Positions 6,509-14,500 of a stretch of DNA of 31,322 nucleotides are shown here, piece by piece. The notes under the pieces were generated by a model. The model did no database searches. It saw nothing but the letters and a program-made list of their open reading frames with translations, and was not told the origin of the DNA. The stretch is from the NCBI GenBank assembly GCA_000434935.1, contig FR882200.1:1065-32386 (forward strand). Reading direction: 5' to 3'. This DNA is from Bacteroides sp. CAG:709 (GTDB taxonomy: Bacteria; Bacteroidota; Bacteroidia; Bacteroidales; UBA932). The translations under genes and the position numbers were made by a program. Every line of letters begins with the position of its first letter. Position 1 is the stretch's first letter.

Positions 6509-8023
6509 ATGAAGAAATTTATACTTTCTATGTTTACACTTGCCGTTCTGGTTTCCTGCGGCAAGGAAGCCCTTCTGGCGGATAGGCCGAAAGGTGAAGC
6601 AGTCGCATTGACGATTGCACCGGGAACCAAGGTGGGAATCGATGGCAACGAATATGTTTTCGAGGCCGGAGACAAAATCATTGCGGTAGCTGAAAACGGC
6701 AGCATTGCAGAGCTAAGCAACAGTGAATCAACGGTTGACAAGTTCAACGGCACATTCAGCGAGCCTCTCGAAGACAGCAAGTTCATTGACCTATATTATA
6801 ATTGCTACGACGCGGAGGGGAACGTGAGCTATGCGCAGAACGGCAAGCCTTGGCTTGAGGCGGCGAAGTCGGGCTACGACAGGGATGACGACGGAAGCAT
6901 CAGGATTTCCGCGGCTCTCACTGCACCTGCGGGTGTCAGGGCCATCGGTGTAACCAGCACTTGCGGCGCGACTGCGGTCGATTTCCATGCCAACTCCGTA
7001 TCAGTCAGCACTTTCGACGGAACCAGCTTCGCCGGTGAGAAGAGCAGCACGGGAATCAGCCTCCAAAACGGCCCCGTGTTCGTCAATGTTCCTGCAGGCA
7101 TGAACGACGGTTTCTGGCTGAAATTCACCGATGCCGAGGGCCGCGCCATGTACAAGAAATACGCGTCCGCGACCGCCATCGACCAGAATTACAAGGTCAA
7201 TGTTTCCGAGTTCGTTCCGGTCAATGTCGATTTCAATGTTTCTGTTTCCGGTTTCGCTACGTCGTACAGCTACTACGCTGCAAATGAAGGAATTGAGGGC
7301 ATTGATGCGAAAGATGTTAGCGCTGCGAACGCTGTGGCGAATGATTGGATGGGCGCCGGCAAGGCGACGTTCTTCGTCAGCAAGGAGGGCATTCCGTCTT
7401 CGCTGCTGAAGTTCGATTCGTTTACGCTTGTGGTTGACGGTGAGGCGTTTACATACTCCGGAGACGAGAGCGGGGAAATCAATGTGGAGGCTACGACCGG
7501 GCACAACATCTGGGGACAGAAGGATATTACCGCCACGGTAAAATACATGACCGGGGACGGGCAGGAGTTTTCTGCGTCCAAGACCATCACGAGGCAGATT
7601 ACCGGTCTGCCGTATGTGGCTGCTCCGCCGAAGAATAGCGGGGAGAATCCGTGGAAAAGTAGCGGCGCCGGAACTCAAATAACATGGGAAAACAACCATG
7701 TGACGCTTACGGGATGGGTTTCAGAACCATATATAACATCACCTTCTTTTCACGTACCAACAGATATTCCTGTATCAATGAGTACAAAAGTCTCACGTGA
7801 CAATAAATGGGCTTCATTAAGTGGATACGATAAGAATCTCCAAATATGGATAAACGAAAATTCCAAAGCGTATGATAGTCAATTAAAAAAGAATAGCACA
7901 TATGAAGGGACCATCAATAGTCAAACAATGACAAGCACATATAATACTTGGACCGTCAAATACACATATGGAGGACGAATTCCTGAAACATATGTCTACT
8001 ACTTCAACATAAATTATCGCTAG
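6509..8023 (+). CDS. Fimbrillin-like surface lipoprotein with AT-rich C-terminal module
   Basis: A 504-aa predicted lipoprotein: signal peptide 1-16, lipobox LVSC, lipidated Cys17. Residues about 30-110 (TIAPGTKVGIDGNEY, GDKI, FNGTF, YYNCY) follow the pattern of fimbrillin-like/Mfa-type N-terminal domains of Bacteroidales, where a Greek-key fold begins with a G-T-K start and a GD-I motif. Residues about 240-360 look like a second beta-rich domain. A linker, TGLPYVAAPPK (365-375), leads to a C-terminal domain of about 130 aa rich in Ser, Thr, Tyr and Asn. The DNA for that last domain is about 33% G+C in sampled lines (7801-7920), against 63% at 7321-7380. Probably exported to the cell surface; ligand unknown. 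A fimbrial role is not shown. Confidence 0.75.
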   Translation: MKKFILSMFTLAVLVSCGKEALLADRPKGEAVALTIAPGTKVGIDGNEYVFEAGDKIIAVAENGSIAELSNSESTVDKFNGTFSEPLEDSKFIDLYYNCYDAEGNVSYAQNGKPWLEAAKSGYDRDDDGSIRISAALTAPAGVRAIGVTSTCGATAVDFHANSVSVSTFDGTSFAGEKSSTGISLQNGPVFVNVPAGMNDGFWLKFTDAEGRAMYKKYASATAIDQNYKVNVSEFVPVNVDFNVSVSGFATSYSYYAANEGIEGIDAKDVSAANAVANDWMGAGKATFFVSKEGIPSSLLKFDSFTLVVDGEAFTYSGDESGEINVEATTGHNIWGQKDITATVKYMTGDGQEFSASKTITRQITGLPYVAAPPKNSGENPWKSSGAGTQITWENNHVTLTGWVSEPYITSPSFHVPTDIPVSMSTKVSRDNKWASLSGYDKNLQIWINENSKAYDSQLKKNSTYEGTINSQTMTSTYNTWTVKYTYGGRIPETYVYYFNINYR

Positions 8024-8080
8024 ACCTATTTCAGAATCGGAAAAATCCCATTCTGCCCCAAGCGACAAAACAATAAAAAC

Positions 8081-8115
8081 TCTCGGGTAAGAATCAATGC
8101 GATTTTCACCCGAGA
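8081..8115. terminator. Bidirectional terminator between convergent genes
   Basis: TCTCGGGT (8081-8088) pairs with ACCCGAGA (8108-8115), extended by AA/TT with a bulged base. On the minus strand the hairpin is followed by TTTTTATTGTTTT, and on the plus strand by an ATATTTTAT run. It separates the lipoprotein gene (plus) from the thioredoxin-fold gene (minus). Confidence 0.65.
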
Positions 8116-8135
8116 ATATTTTATAATATTTATTC

Positions 8136-9275
8136 CTAAAACTTCGAAGCGATGAACTTGCGGAGGGAAGCGGCGTCCTTGACCTGCGGAGCGCTTACCA
8201 GGGCACCGTCACAGATGAAATATACCATCGGAAGTGAGGTGACATTGTAAAGGCCCAAGGTCGAACCGGCCGGGTCACAGACATTGGTCCACGGAAGCTT
8301 CTGGCTCTTGACTACGGATGCCCATGCGGCCTTGTCGGCGTCAGCGGCTACGCTGTAGATGTCGAAACCCTTGGAGTGGAACTCATTATACACCGGCTTC
8401 ATGACATCCTGGTTGAACATCTTCTGTGCGGCATCGGACGAACTCCAGAAGTAAATCATCACCACTTTGGAATCCATGCTGCTGAGTTTCACCTTCTTGC
8501 CGTTGATGTCAGCGAGTTCGATATCAGGAAATGCAGACTCGTCGGCTGACTGGATGCGGGCATTCAGGCTGAGCATCTGATGCCTTCTCGTCGCTTCCTT
8601 GTCCAATGCCTTCACATACTTGGACTCAGGATAAACCGTCTGGAGTGAATCGCAGATGTTCCTGAAATGAATGGCATCGGTAATCTGGCCGAAAACAGGA
8701 AGTGATTCGCCGATATTCTGATAAAGTACCGGAATGGCTGTAAGCGAATGTGAGTTCTGGAGAATGTATTTCACACGGCTTCTGTAATAAGCGATGTACT
8801 GCGCCGAAATGTCTTTCTTGAGCTGGATTGCCTCGGCAGAAGACGGATCCAGATCATTCAGACGTGCAGAAGCAGCCATGAACTTGTTCTCGAAATCAGC
8901 CTCGTCCTTCTCCACTTCCATAAGCTTCAATGTCTCGTCAGACCCTGTAACAGAATATGTTCCGAGAGTGTCCGCTGTAACCTGCACCTTGTCGCCACGC
9001 TGAAGAAGCATTGACGCGATACGTGTATTGTTGTGGAAAAGATAGATGAACTCCGGCTGGCCGGCCTCGATGGAGGTCTTGTAGCTGAATTTGCCGTGGA
9101 TATCTGTCTTGACGGTGTCGAGCACCTTGTACTTGTTCACGTCCAGCAGTTTCACGATTACCTGTGACTCCGGCGCGTCGGCAAGTGTTCCTTCAATACG
9201 TGCAGAACGGCAGCAAGAAGTAAAAGCCACCGCAGCAACCGCTGCAGCAGCCATGATATTTCTATAATTTCTCAT
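8136..9275 (-). CDS. DUF4369/thioredoxin-fold lipoprotein lacking CXXC
   Basis: A 379-aa TlpA-like protein. The ATG at 9275 gives a good lipoprotein signal peptide (basic N-terminus, alanine-rich core, Cys21/Cys22); a longer in-frame start at 9506 would lie deep inside the HIT gene and is rejected. Residues about 26-120 fit DUF4369 (IEGTL, VKTDIHGKFSY). A helical linker covers 125-240. Residues about 248-379 form an AhpC/TSA-type thioredoxin domain. The place of the active site reads FWSSSD (276-281), so both redox cysteines are missing, while the cis-proline region TSLPMVYFI (346-354) remains. Disulfide exchange is therefore unlikely by the usual route; a binding or scaffold role is inferred. 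Overlaps the HIT gene by 14 bp; last gene of greA-HIT-tlpA-like. Confidence 0.85.
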   Translation of the reverse strand: MRNYRNIMAAAAVAAVAFTSCCRSARIEGTLADAPESQVIVKLLDVNKYKVLDTVKTDIHGKFSYKTSIEAGQPEFIYLFHNNTRIASMLLQRGDKVQVTADTLGTYSVTGSDETLKLMEVEKDEADFENKFMAASARLNDLDPSSAEAIQLKKDISAQYIAYYRSRVKYILQNSHSLTAIPVLYQNIGESLPVFGQITDAIHFRNICDSLQTVYPESKYVKALDKEATRRHQMLSLNARIQSADESAFPDIELADINGKKVKLSSMDSKVVMIYFWSSSDAAQKMFNQDVMKPVYNEFHSKGFDIYSVAADADKAAWASVVKSQKLPWTNVCDPAGSTLGLYNVTSLPMVYFICDGALVSAPQVKDAASLRKFIASKF

Positions 9276-9666
9276 ATTCGGAGAAGATTGATGATGCGAT
9301 TCCCTTGAACTCCTCTTCGGACAATTTAAGCTTTTCTTTTCTGAAATCAATGTCGCTTTCCTGCTGGAGAGGCACCAGATGTATGTGAGTATGAGGAACT
9401 TCCAGTCCCAGGACACAGACGCCGATACGCTTGCACGGAACAGCGGCCTGAATAGCCAGCGCCACTTTCTTGGCGAAAGCGCAAAGTCCGAGATAAGTCT
9501 TGTCATCCAGATGGAAGATATAGTCGTCCTCCACGTTCTTAGGAATGACCAATGTGTGACCTTTTACCAATGGATTGATATCCAGGAAGGCATAAAAGTC
9601 CTCATTTTCAGCAACTTTATAGGAAGGAATCTCGCCCTTCGCTATTTTGGTGAAGATGGTCGCCAT
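9262..9666 (-). CDS. HIT-family (HINT-type) nucleotide hydrolase
   Basis: A 134-aa histidine-triad protein. PHTHIHLVP (91-99) supplies His92, His94 and His96; by analogy with HINT1 the middle one, His94, is the nucleophile. The family hydrolyses AMP-lysine, adenosine phosphoramidates and similar adducts. The N-terminal IFTKIAKGEIPSYKV (4-18) and FLDINPLVKGHTLVIPK (27-43) are standard for the HinT/PKCI branch. It starts only 2 bp after the greA stop and overlaps the next gene, so the three are translated from one message. The natural substrate cannot be read from sequence. Confidence 0.93.
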   Translation of the reverse strand: MATIFTKIAKGEIPSYKVAENEDFYAFLDINPLVKGHTLVIPKNVEDDYIFHLDDKTYLGLCAFAKKVALAIQAAVPCKRIGVCVLGLEVPHTHIHLVPLQQESDIDFRKEKLKLSEEEFKGIASSIFSEYEKL

Positions 9667-9668
9667 AA

Positions 9669-10139
9669 TTATAATGTAATATCAAGAATCTTGAACTTTA
9701 TCACGCCGGAAGGCACCTTGGCCTCGACGATTTCGCCTTTCGAATGACCGAGAAGAGCTTTCGCGATAGGTGTCGTGGAAGCGAGCTTGCCATTCGCGAA
9801 GTCAGCTTCTGTCTCACCCACGATGGTGAATTCCATAACTTTCTTCATGGCAAGGTTTTCCACTTTCACCTTGTTCATCAACTGGACTTTATCTGTTCCG
9901 ATCTGCGACTCATCGATCACTTTCGCATTGGCGACAAGATTCTTCAGGTTCACAATCTTGATTTCGAGCAATGACTGTGCTTCTCTTGCGGCATCATATT
10001 CCGCATTCTCCGACAAGTCACCTTTTTCTCTAGCTTCTGCAATGGCTGCAGAAATGACAGGACGCTGTGCAAGGGCATCAGCAAGGTCTTTCTTCAGCTT
10101 GTCCAACCCGTCCTGCGTCATATAATGATTCTCTGCCAT
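9669..10139 (-). CDS. greA: Transcription elongation factor GreA
   Basis: Stimulates transcript cleavage by backtracked RNA polymerase through its coiled coil in the secondary channel. The 156-aa product has the N-terminal coiled coil (about 1-75) with the tip motif REKGDLSENAEYDAAREAQ (37-55); the acidic tip residues Asp41 and Glu44 are present. The C-terminal FKBP-like domain contains VGETEADFANGKLASTTPIAKALLGHSKGE (107-136). Length is normal for the family. It leads the greA-HIT-thioredoxin-like operon behind its own promoter. This genome segment therefore encodes two secondary-channel factors, this one and the TraR/DksA-like protein at 851-1267. Confidence 0.96.
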   Translation of the reverse strand: MAENHYMTQDGLDKLKKDLADALAQRPVISAAIAEAREKGDLSENAEYDAAREAQSLLEIKIVNLKNLVANAKVIDESQIGTDKVQLMNKVKVENLAMKKVMEFTIVGETEADFANGKLASTTPIAKALLGHSKGEIVEAKVPSGVIKFKILDITL

Positions 10140-10181
10140 AATAAAATATATTTCTTACAACTAAATTATAACTAAAAATGA

Positions 10182-10201
10182 GTTCTGCCATAAGACAGAA
10201 C
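10182..10201 (-). other. Hairpin in the greA leader
   Basis: GTTCTG (10182-10187) pairs with CAGAAC (10196-10201) across an 8-nt loop. On the minus strand it is followed after three bases by ATTTTTAG. It lies between the greA promoter and the greA ATG, so it may be a weak attenuator or only a leader structure. Confidence 0.4.
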
Positions 10202-10216
10202 CCCATACGTTTCGCA

Positions 10217-10249
10217 CAAATATAATCAATTTTCCGATAAAACGGTCAA
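10217..10249 (-). promoter_or_regulatory. Putative greA promoter
   Basis: The minus strand carries TTG (10249-10247), 22 nt, then TATATTTG (10224-10217), an exact TAnnTTTG box. Transcription would start near 10210, giving a leader of about 70 nt. The upstream box touches the stop codon region of the preceding gene. Confidence 0.6.
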
Positions 10250-10668
10250 TATTCATTGAATTTAGGATTCATGATGGCGGTGTAGACCACAAGTTTCTCA
10301 GGGTCAATGCGTTCTTTATCAATGCGTTTCTCCGGTTCAGCCCCGCCGATGGCGCCATCCGCAATAGCATCGGAACAATGATTTTTCGCAGGGACTGTTA
10401 CTGCCGGCTTCGTTTCAAGCGTCTTCCCTGCAGCGGGCACCACTTCCTCTACAACCGTCTGTTCTTCAGGAACTTCATCAACAGATTCAGCCTCCATCGG
10501 CTGCCCCGTCAATATTTCCATCCACGACGGCAGGTCATTCTCTTCAGGCTCCTGCGTGACAACAGGCCGGCCCTGCGCCTTCTTTTTCTTCTCGGCAGAA
10601 GCAGCAATTCCGGAAATCACAGGAAGTCCGATACAAATCACCAGCCATAGTATGTCGAATAAATCCAT
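10246..10668 (-). CDS. Small single-pass membrane protein, function unknown
   Basis: A 140-aa protein I do not recognise by function. Residues 4-24 are hydrophobic (ILWLVICIGLPVISGIAAS) and are followed by a KKKK cluster, so it is probably N-terminally anchored with the rest in the cytoplasm. The middle (35-110) is acidic, Pro/Glu/Val-rich and likely disordered. The last part, DPEKLVVYTAIMNPKFNEY (122-140), looks like a short conserved docking-type end seen in small Bacteroidota membrane proteins. It starts 24 bp after the ribF stop and precedes greA, so it may be the last gene of the glycogen/ribF transcript. Confidence 0.65.
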   Translation of the reverse strand: MDLFDILWLVICIGLPVISGIAASAEKKKKAQGRPVVTQEPEENDLPSWMEILTGQPMEAESVDEVPEEQTVVEEVVPAAGKTLETKPAVTVPAKNHCSDAIADGAIGGAEPEKRIDKERIDPEKLVVYTAIMNPKFNEY

Positions 10669-10692
10669 AATTACCCGTTTTCGTAAAGATAA

Positions 10693-11583
10693 TTATTTTT
10701 CCCGTAAAAGAATGCGACAATGCGCCCTATCTTTTTCCAGCTGCGAGGCAAGAACGGAGAAATCATTGAACTTCACCTCATTACGAATCTTGCAAACGAA
10801 TGAAAGCCGTATGTCAAGACCATAAATATCCTCATTGAAATCGAATATGTTGGTCTCGACAGTCAGCGCGTTTCCTGAACCGAGGGTCGGGCGGACACCG
10901 ATATTGCACATGCCGTCATAGACACGGCCGAGCGTCTCCACCTTGACTAGATAGACGCCGTTCCCCGGGATAAGTTTCAGCGGTTCGTAAAGCTGCATGT
11001 TCGCCGTCGGGAATCCGATGGTATGGCCGAGCCTGTTGCCGGAAACCACCACTCCATAGAGCTGGTATTGATACCCCAGCATTGAATCAGCCTTTTCTAT
11101 ATCCCCCGTCTGCAATGAGTTGCGGATTTTGGTCGAGCTTATGACGATGCCCGCGTCCGACACGAATCTTTCGGGTCTTATCACGTCCAGCCCAAGCCGG
11201 CGCGCAATTTCAGCCGTCTGCTCGGGCGTGCATTGGTCCGACCCGATACGGTTGTCATATCCGACCAGGATTGCCTTGCCGCCGAACTTTCCGACGATGT
11301 AGTCCCGCAAGTATTCCTCCGCCGACAAGCGGCAGAACTCCTTCGTGAAAGGTATCACCTCGATATGGTCGACGCCGATGCTCCGGATCAATGCTTTTTT
11401 CTCCTCCATGGAGGTCAGAAGCCTGAGATTCCGTGCATCATCCTGGAGCACATTGCGCGGATGCGGCCAGAAAGTGACGACCATGCTCTCGTCATTACGC
11501 CTGCGGGCTTCTTCCACCAACTGACGTAAAATAAAACGGTGCCCAAGATGGACACCGTCGAAAAAGCCGGTCGCTATAACCAT
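10693..11583 (-). CDS. ribF: Bifunctional riboflavin kinase / FAD synthetase
   Basis: Makes FMN from riboflavin and FAD from FMN. The 296-aa product opens with the nucleotidyltransferase motif GFFDGVHLGH (6-15) and has SSTKIR (149-154) at the end of the FMN adenylyltransferase domain. The flavokinase domain follows with GHTIGFPTAN (186-195). The N-terminus begins only 5 residues before the first motif, slightly shorter than usual but complete. Its start overlaps the end of the glycogen synthase/phosphorylase gene by 10 bp, so it is translationally close to the glycogen operon without any obvious metabolic link beyond co-expression. Confidence 0.95.
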   Translation of the reverse strand: MVIATGFFDGVHLGHRFILRQLVEEARRRNDESMVVTFWPHPRNVLQDDARNLRLLTSMEEKKALIRSIGVDHIEVIPFTKEFCRLSAEEYLRDYIVGKFGGKAILVGYDNRIGSDQCTPEQTAEIARRLGLDVIRPERFVSDAGIVISSTKIRNSLQTGDIEKADSMLGYQYQLYGVVVSGNRLGHTIGFPTANMQLYEPLKLIPGNGVYLVKVETLGRVYDGMCNIGVRPTLGSGNALTVETNIFDFNEDIYGLDIRLSFVCKIRNEVKFNDFSVLASQLEKDRAHCRILLREK

Positions 11584-14500
11584 CTTACAAGTCCGAAGTC
11601 TTGTCTATGAGGCAGGAGCGGATTCTTAGGATAAATCCTGGTAGCCACCTGATACATTCCCGTTCTCTCAGGGAGGATAGATGACTGGTATTTTACCACT
11701 CCGTCCTTGGACTCGACGATATTGAATTCACACTTGTCCTGGATATGGAGCTTGCCCTTGTTGTCGGTAACGGCGAAGAGCATCTCGACTCCGATGTCCT
11801 CAGGCTTCAGAGAACCGATATTGAGAACGACTTCTGCTTTGAGAACATTGTTCTGGGACAGTGAATATGATGAATCAGGCTGTGTGTAAGAGATGACCTC
11901 GATCGAAGGCCACTCCCTGCGCACGTTCTTCTTCCATGCTGCGATTTCACGGGCAACCTTGTAGTTGTCAGCGATAAGGCTTGCCGCGCGCACTGACTGA
12001 GGAGCATAATACTGGTTCACGTAGTCGGTAAGCATCCTGTTCGTGGTGAAGTTGCATGCAACCTGCGCGACAGTATTCTTGATGTACTCGATCCAAGCTT
12101 CTGAATGACCGGTAGCCTTGTCTACATCGTAATAAACCGGAGCGATTTCGTTCTCGATCGTGGTGTAGATGGTAGCGGCATCCAGTTCGTTCTGATAGTT
12201 CTGGTCATCGTATGTCCTTTCGAGAGGAAGAGCCCAGCCTGCGCCCTGCTTGTAGCCCTCAACCCACCATCCGTCAAGTACGGAGAAGTGCATGACGCCG
12301 TTCATGGCAGCCTTCTCTCCTGATGTACCGGAAGCCTCCTGAGGCCTTGTAGGGTTGTTCATCCACACATCGACACCCTGAACGAGTCTCTTGGCCAGGG
12401 AAATGTCATAGCCCGGAACGAACACGATCTTGCCGATGAATCTAGGCTGCTTGGAAATCTCCACGATCTGACGGATGAGATCCTGGCCTGCCTTGTCTGC
12501 CGGGTGTGCCTTTCCTGCGAAGAGGAACTGTACCGGCATCTTAGGGTTGTTCACGATGGCATCAAGCCTGTCGAGATCGGAGAAGAGCAATGTAGCACGC
12601 TTGTAGGTGGCGAAACGTCTTGCAAAACCGATGGTAAGCACGTCGTCGCGGAGGGTCTCCTTGATGGTGACTACCTGACGTGGAGAATAGTGGTTCGCCA
12701 CAGCCGGGTTGGAAAGTTTCTCCTTGACCACCCTGATAAGAGTCTTCTTGAGCTCCTTTCTGGCATTCCATATCTCCTCATCTGAAACCTTGTAGATTCC
12801 TTCGAAGCATTTCTTGTCGTAGTGATGTGTCTTGAACTCAGGTCCGAACACCTTGGCGTGGATGGCCTTCCATTCCTTGGCAGCCCATGTAGGATAATGC
12901 ACGCCATTTGTTACATAACTGATATACAACTCCTCAGGGAGATAGCCCGGATACATGTTGGAGAAGATATCCTGGCTCACCTTGCCGTGGAGCATTGAAA
13001 CGCCGTTCACGTTCTGGGAAATGTTGGCAGCAAGAATACTCATGGAGAACTTCTCGTTCACGTCATTGCCGTTGATCTTGCCGAGGCCCATAAGGGTTTC
13101 CCAGTCGATTTTCAGGCGCTGCGGATAATGCCCGATGTATTTGCGGAGCATGCCCTCGTCGAAAGCGTCATGTCCTGCAGGAACCGGAGTATGTGTGGTG
13201 AACAATGATGATGCACGTACAACTTCCAATGCCTCAGGGAATTCCAGATTGTCGTTCTGGATATATTCACGGAGACGCTCCAGACCGATGAACGCTGCAT
13301 GTCCCTCATTGCAATGATAAACCTGAGGATTGATGCCCAATGCGCGGAGAGCGCGTACACCGCCGACACCGAGAAGAAGCTCCTGCTTGAGTCTGTTCTC
13401 CCAGTCGCCGCCATAAAGGTGATATGTCACCTGACGATCTTCTTCAATGTTCGCTTCATAGTCAGTATCAAGGAGATAGAGGTCGGTTCTGCCGACTGCC
13501 ACCTTCCAGATGCGGGCCGTGATGGTCCTTCCAGGGAATGCCACGCTAGTGGTAACCCAGTTGCCGTCTTTGTCCATTACAGGACTTGCAGGAATCTTGG
13601 AGAAGTTCTGTGCGTCATATTTCGCTACCTGGTCACCCTGTGCGGAAAGCACCTGTGTGAAATAGCCGTAACGGTAAAGCAGACCTACAGCCACCAGGTT
13701 CACGTTCATGTCACTTGTCTCTTTCAGATAGTCACCGGCGAGAATACCGAGACCTCCTGAATAGATGCTGAGCGAAGAATCCAGACCGTATTCCATACAG
13801 AAATATCCGATGGAAGGGTCTTTTCTCTCGGCCTTAAGTGCCATATAATCATTGAATTCCTGCATTACGCTCTCGTACTGGCCCATGAATGCCGCATCCT
13901 TGCTGAGAGTCTTGAATCTCTTCAGGCTGACAGTATCGAGCACAGCCATCGGGTTGTGGCCAGAGTCATGCCAGATGACAGGGTCAATGGCCTTGAACAA
14001 TGCTTTAGCACTTTCGTTCCAACACCACCAGAGGTTCTTGGAAAGTACCTCAAGTCCGTTCAATGCATCAGGCAGATGCCTGGTAACCATTACACTCTTC
14101 CATGAAGGAGTGCTGGTCGGGAGTTTTTCGTATGTCATAATCCGTTTTTCTACTGATTCAGGGAACGCTCCATTGGCCGCAATCACTTTGTCAATGGCCA
14201 TTGAATAAGCCTCCTGATAATATTGTATTTGATTTTCCCACAATGCGATAGACGACACATCTTTCGCATTGTCCATATATTCTTTTCTCTGTTCGTCAGT
14301 GATGAGGGATATTTCGCGGATTCTCTCCGCTACCGCATCCACCACATCCTGATAATTGGAGTCATTGCGCTCGACGACCGTGATGCCGGGGTGCTCCTTG
14401 TTGTAATGGGTATCCACCCACAAGCCGAATCCGGCGAGGGTCGTGGTCAATGTCGGCACACGGAATGCCAGACTTTCGAGCGGCGTATATCCCCAAGGCT

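Noticed and set aside
7001..7699. Minus-strand open frame of 232 codons inside the lipoprotein gene
   Set aside because: The plus-strand gene has a lipobox and domain pattern; the minus frame is Arg-rich without any family match, so it is a GC-driven shadow.
9276..9506. N-terminal extension of the thioredoxin-fold protein to 456 aa
   Set aside because: The extension lies entirely within the HIT gene in another frame, has no family resemblance, and would bury the lipoprotein signal peptide that starts at 9275.
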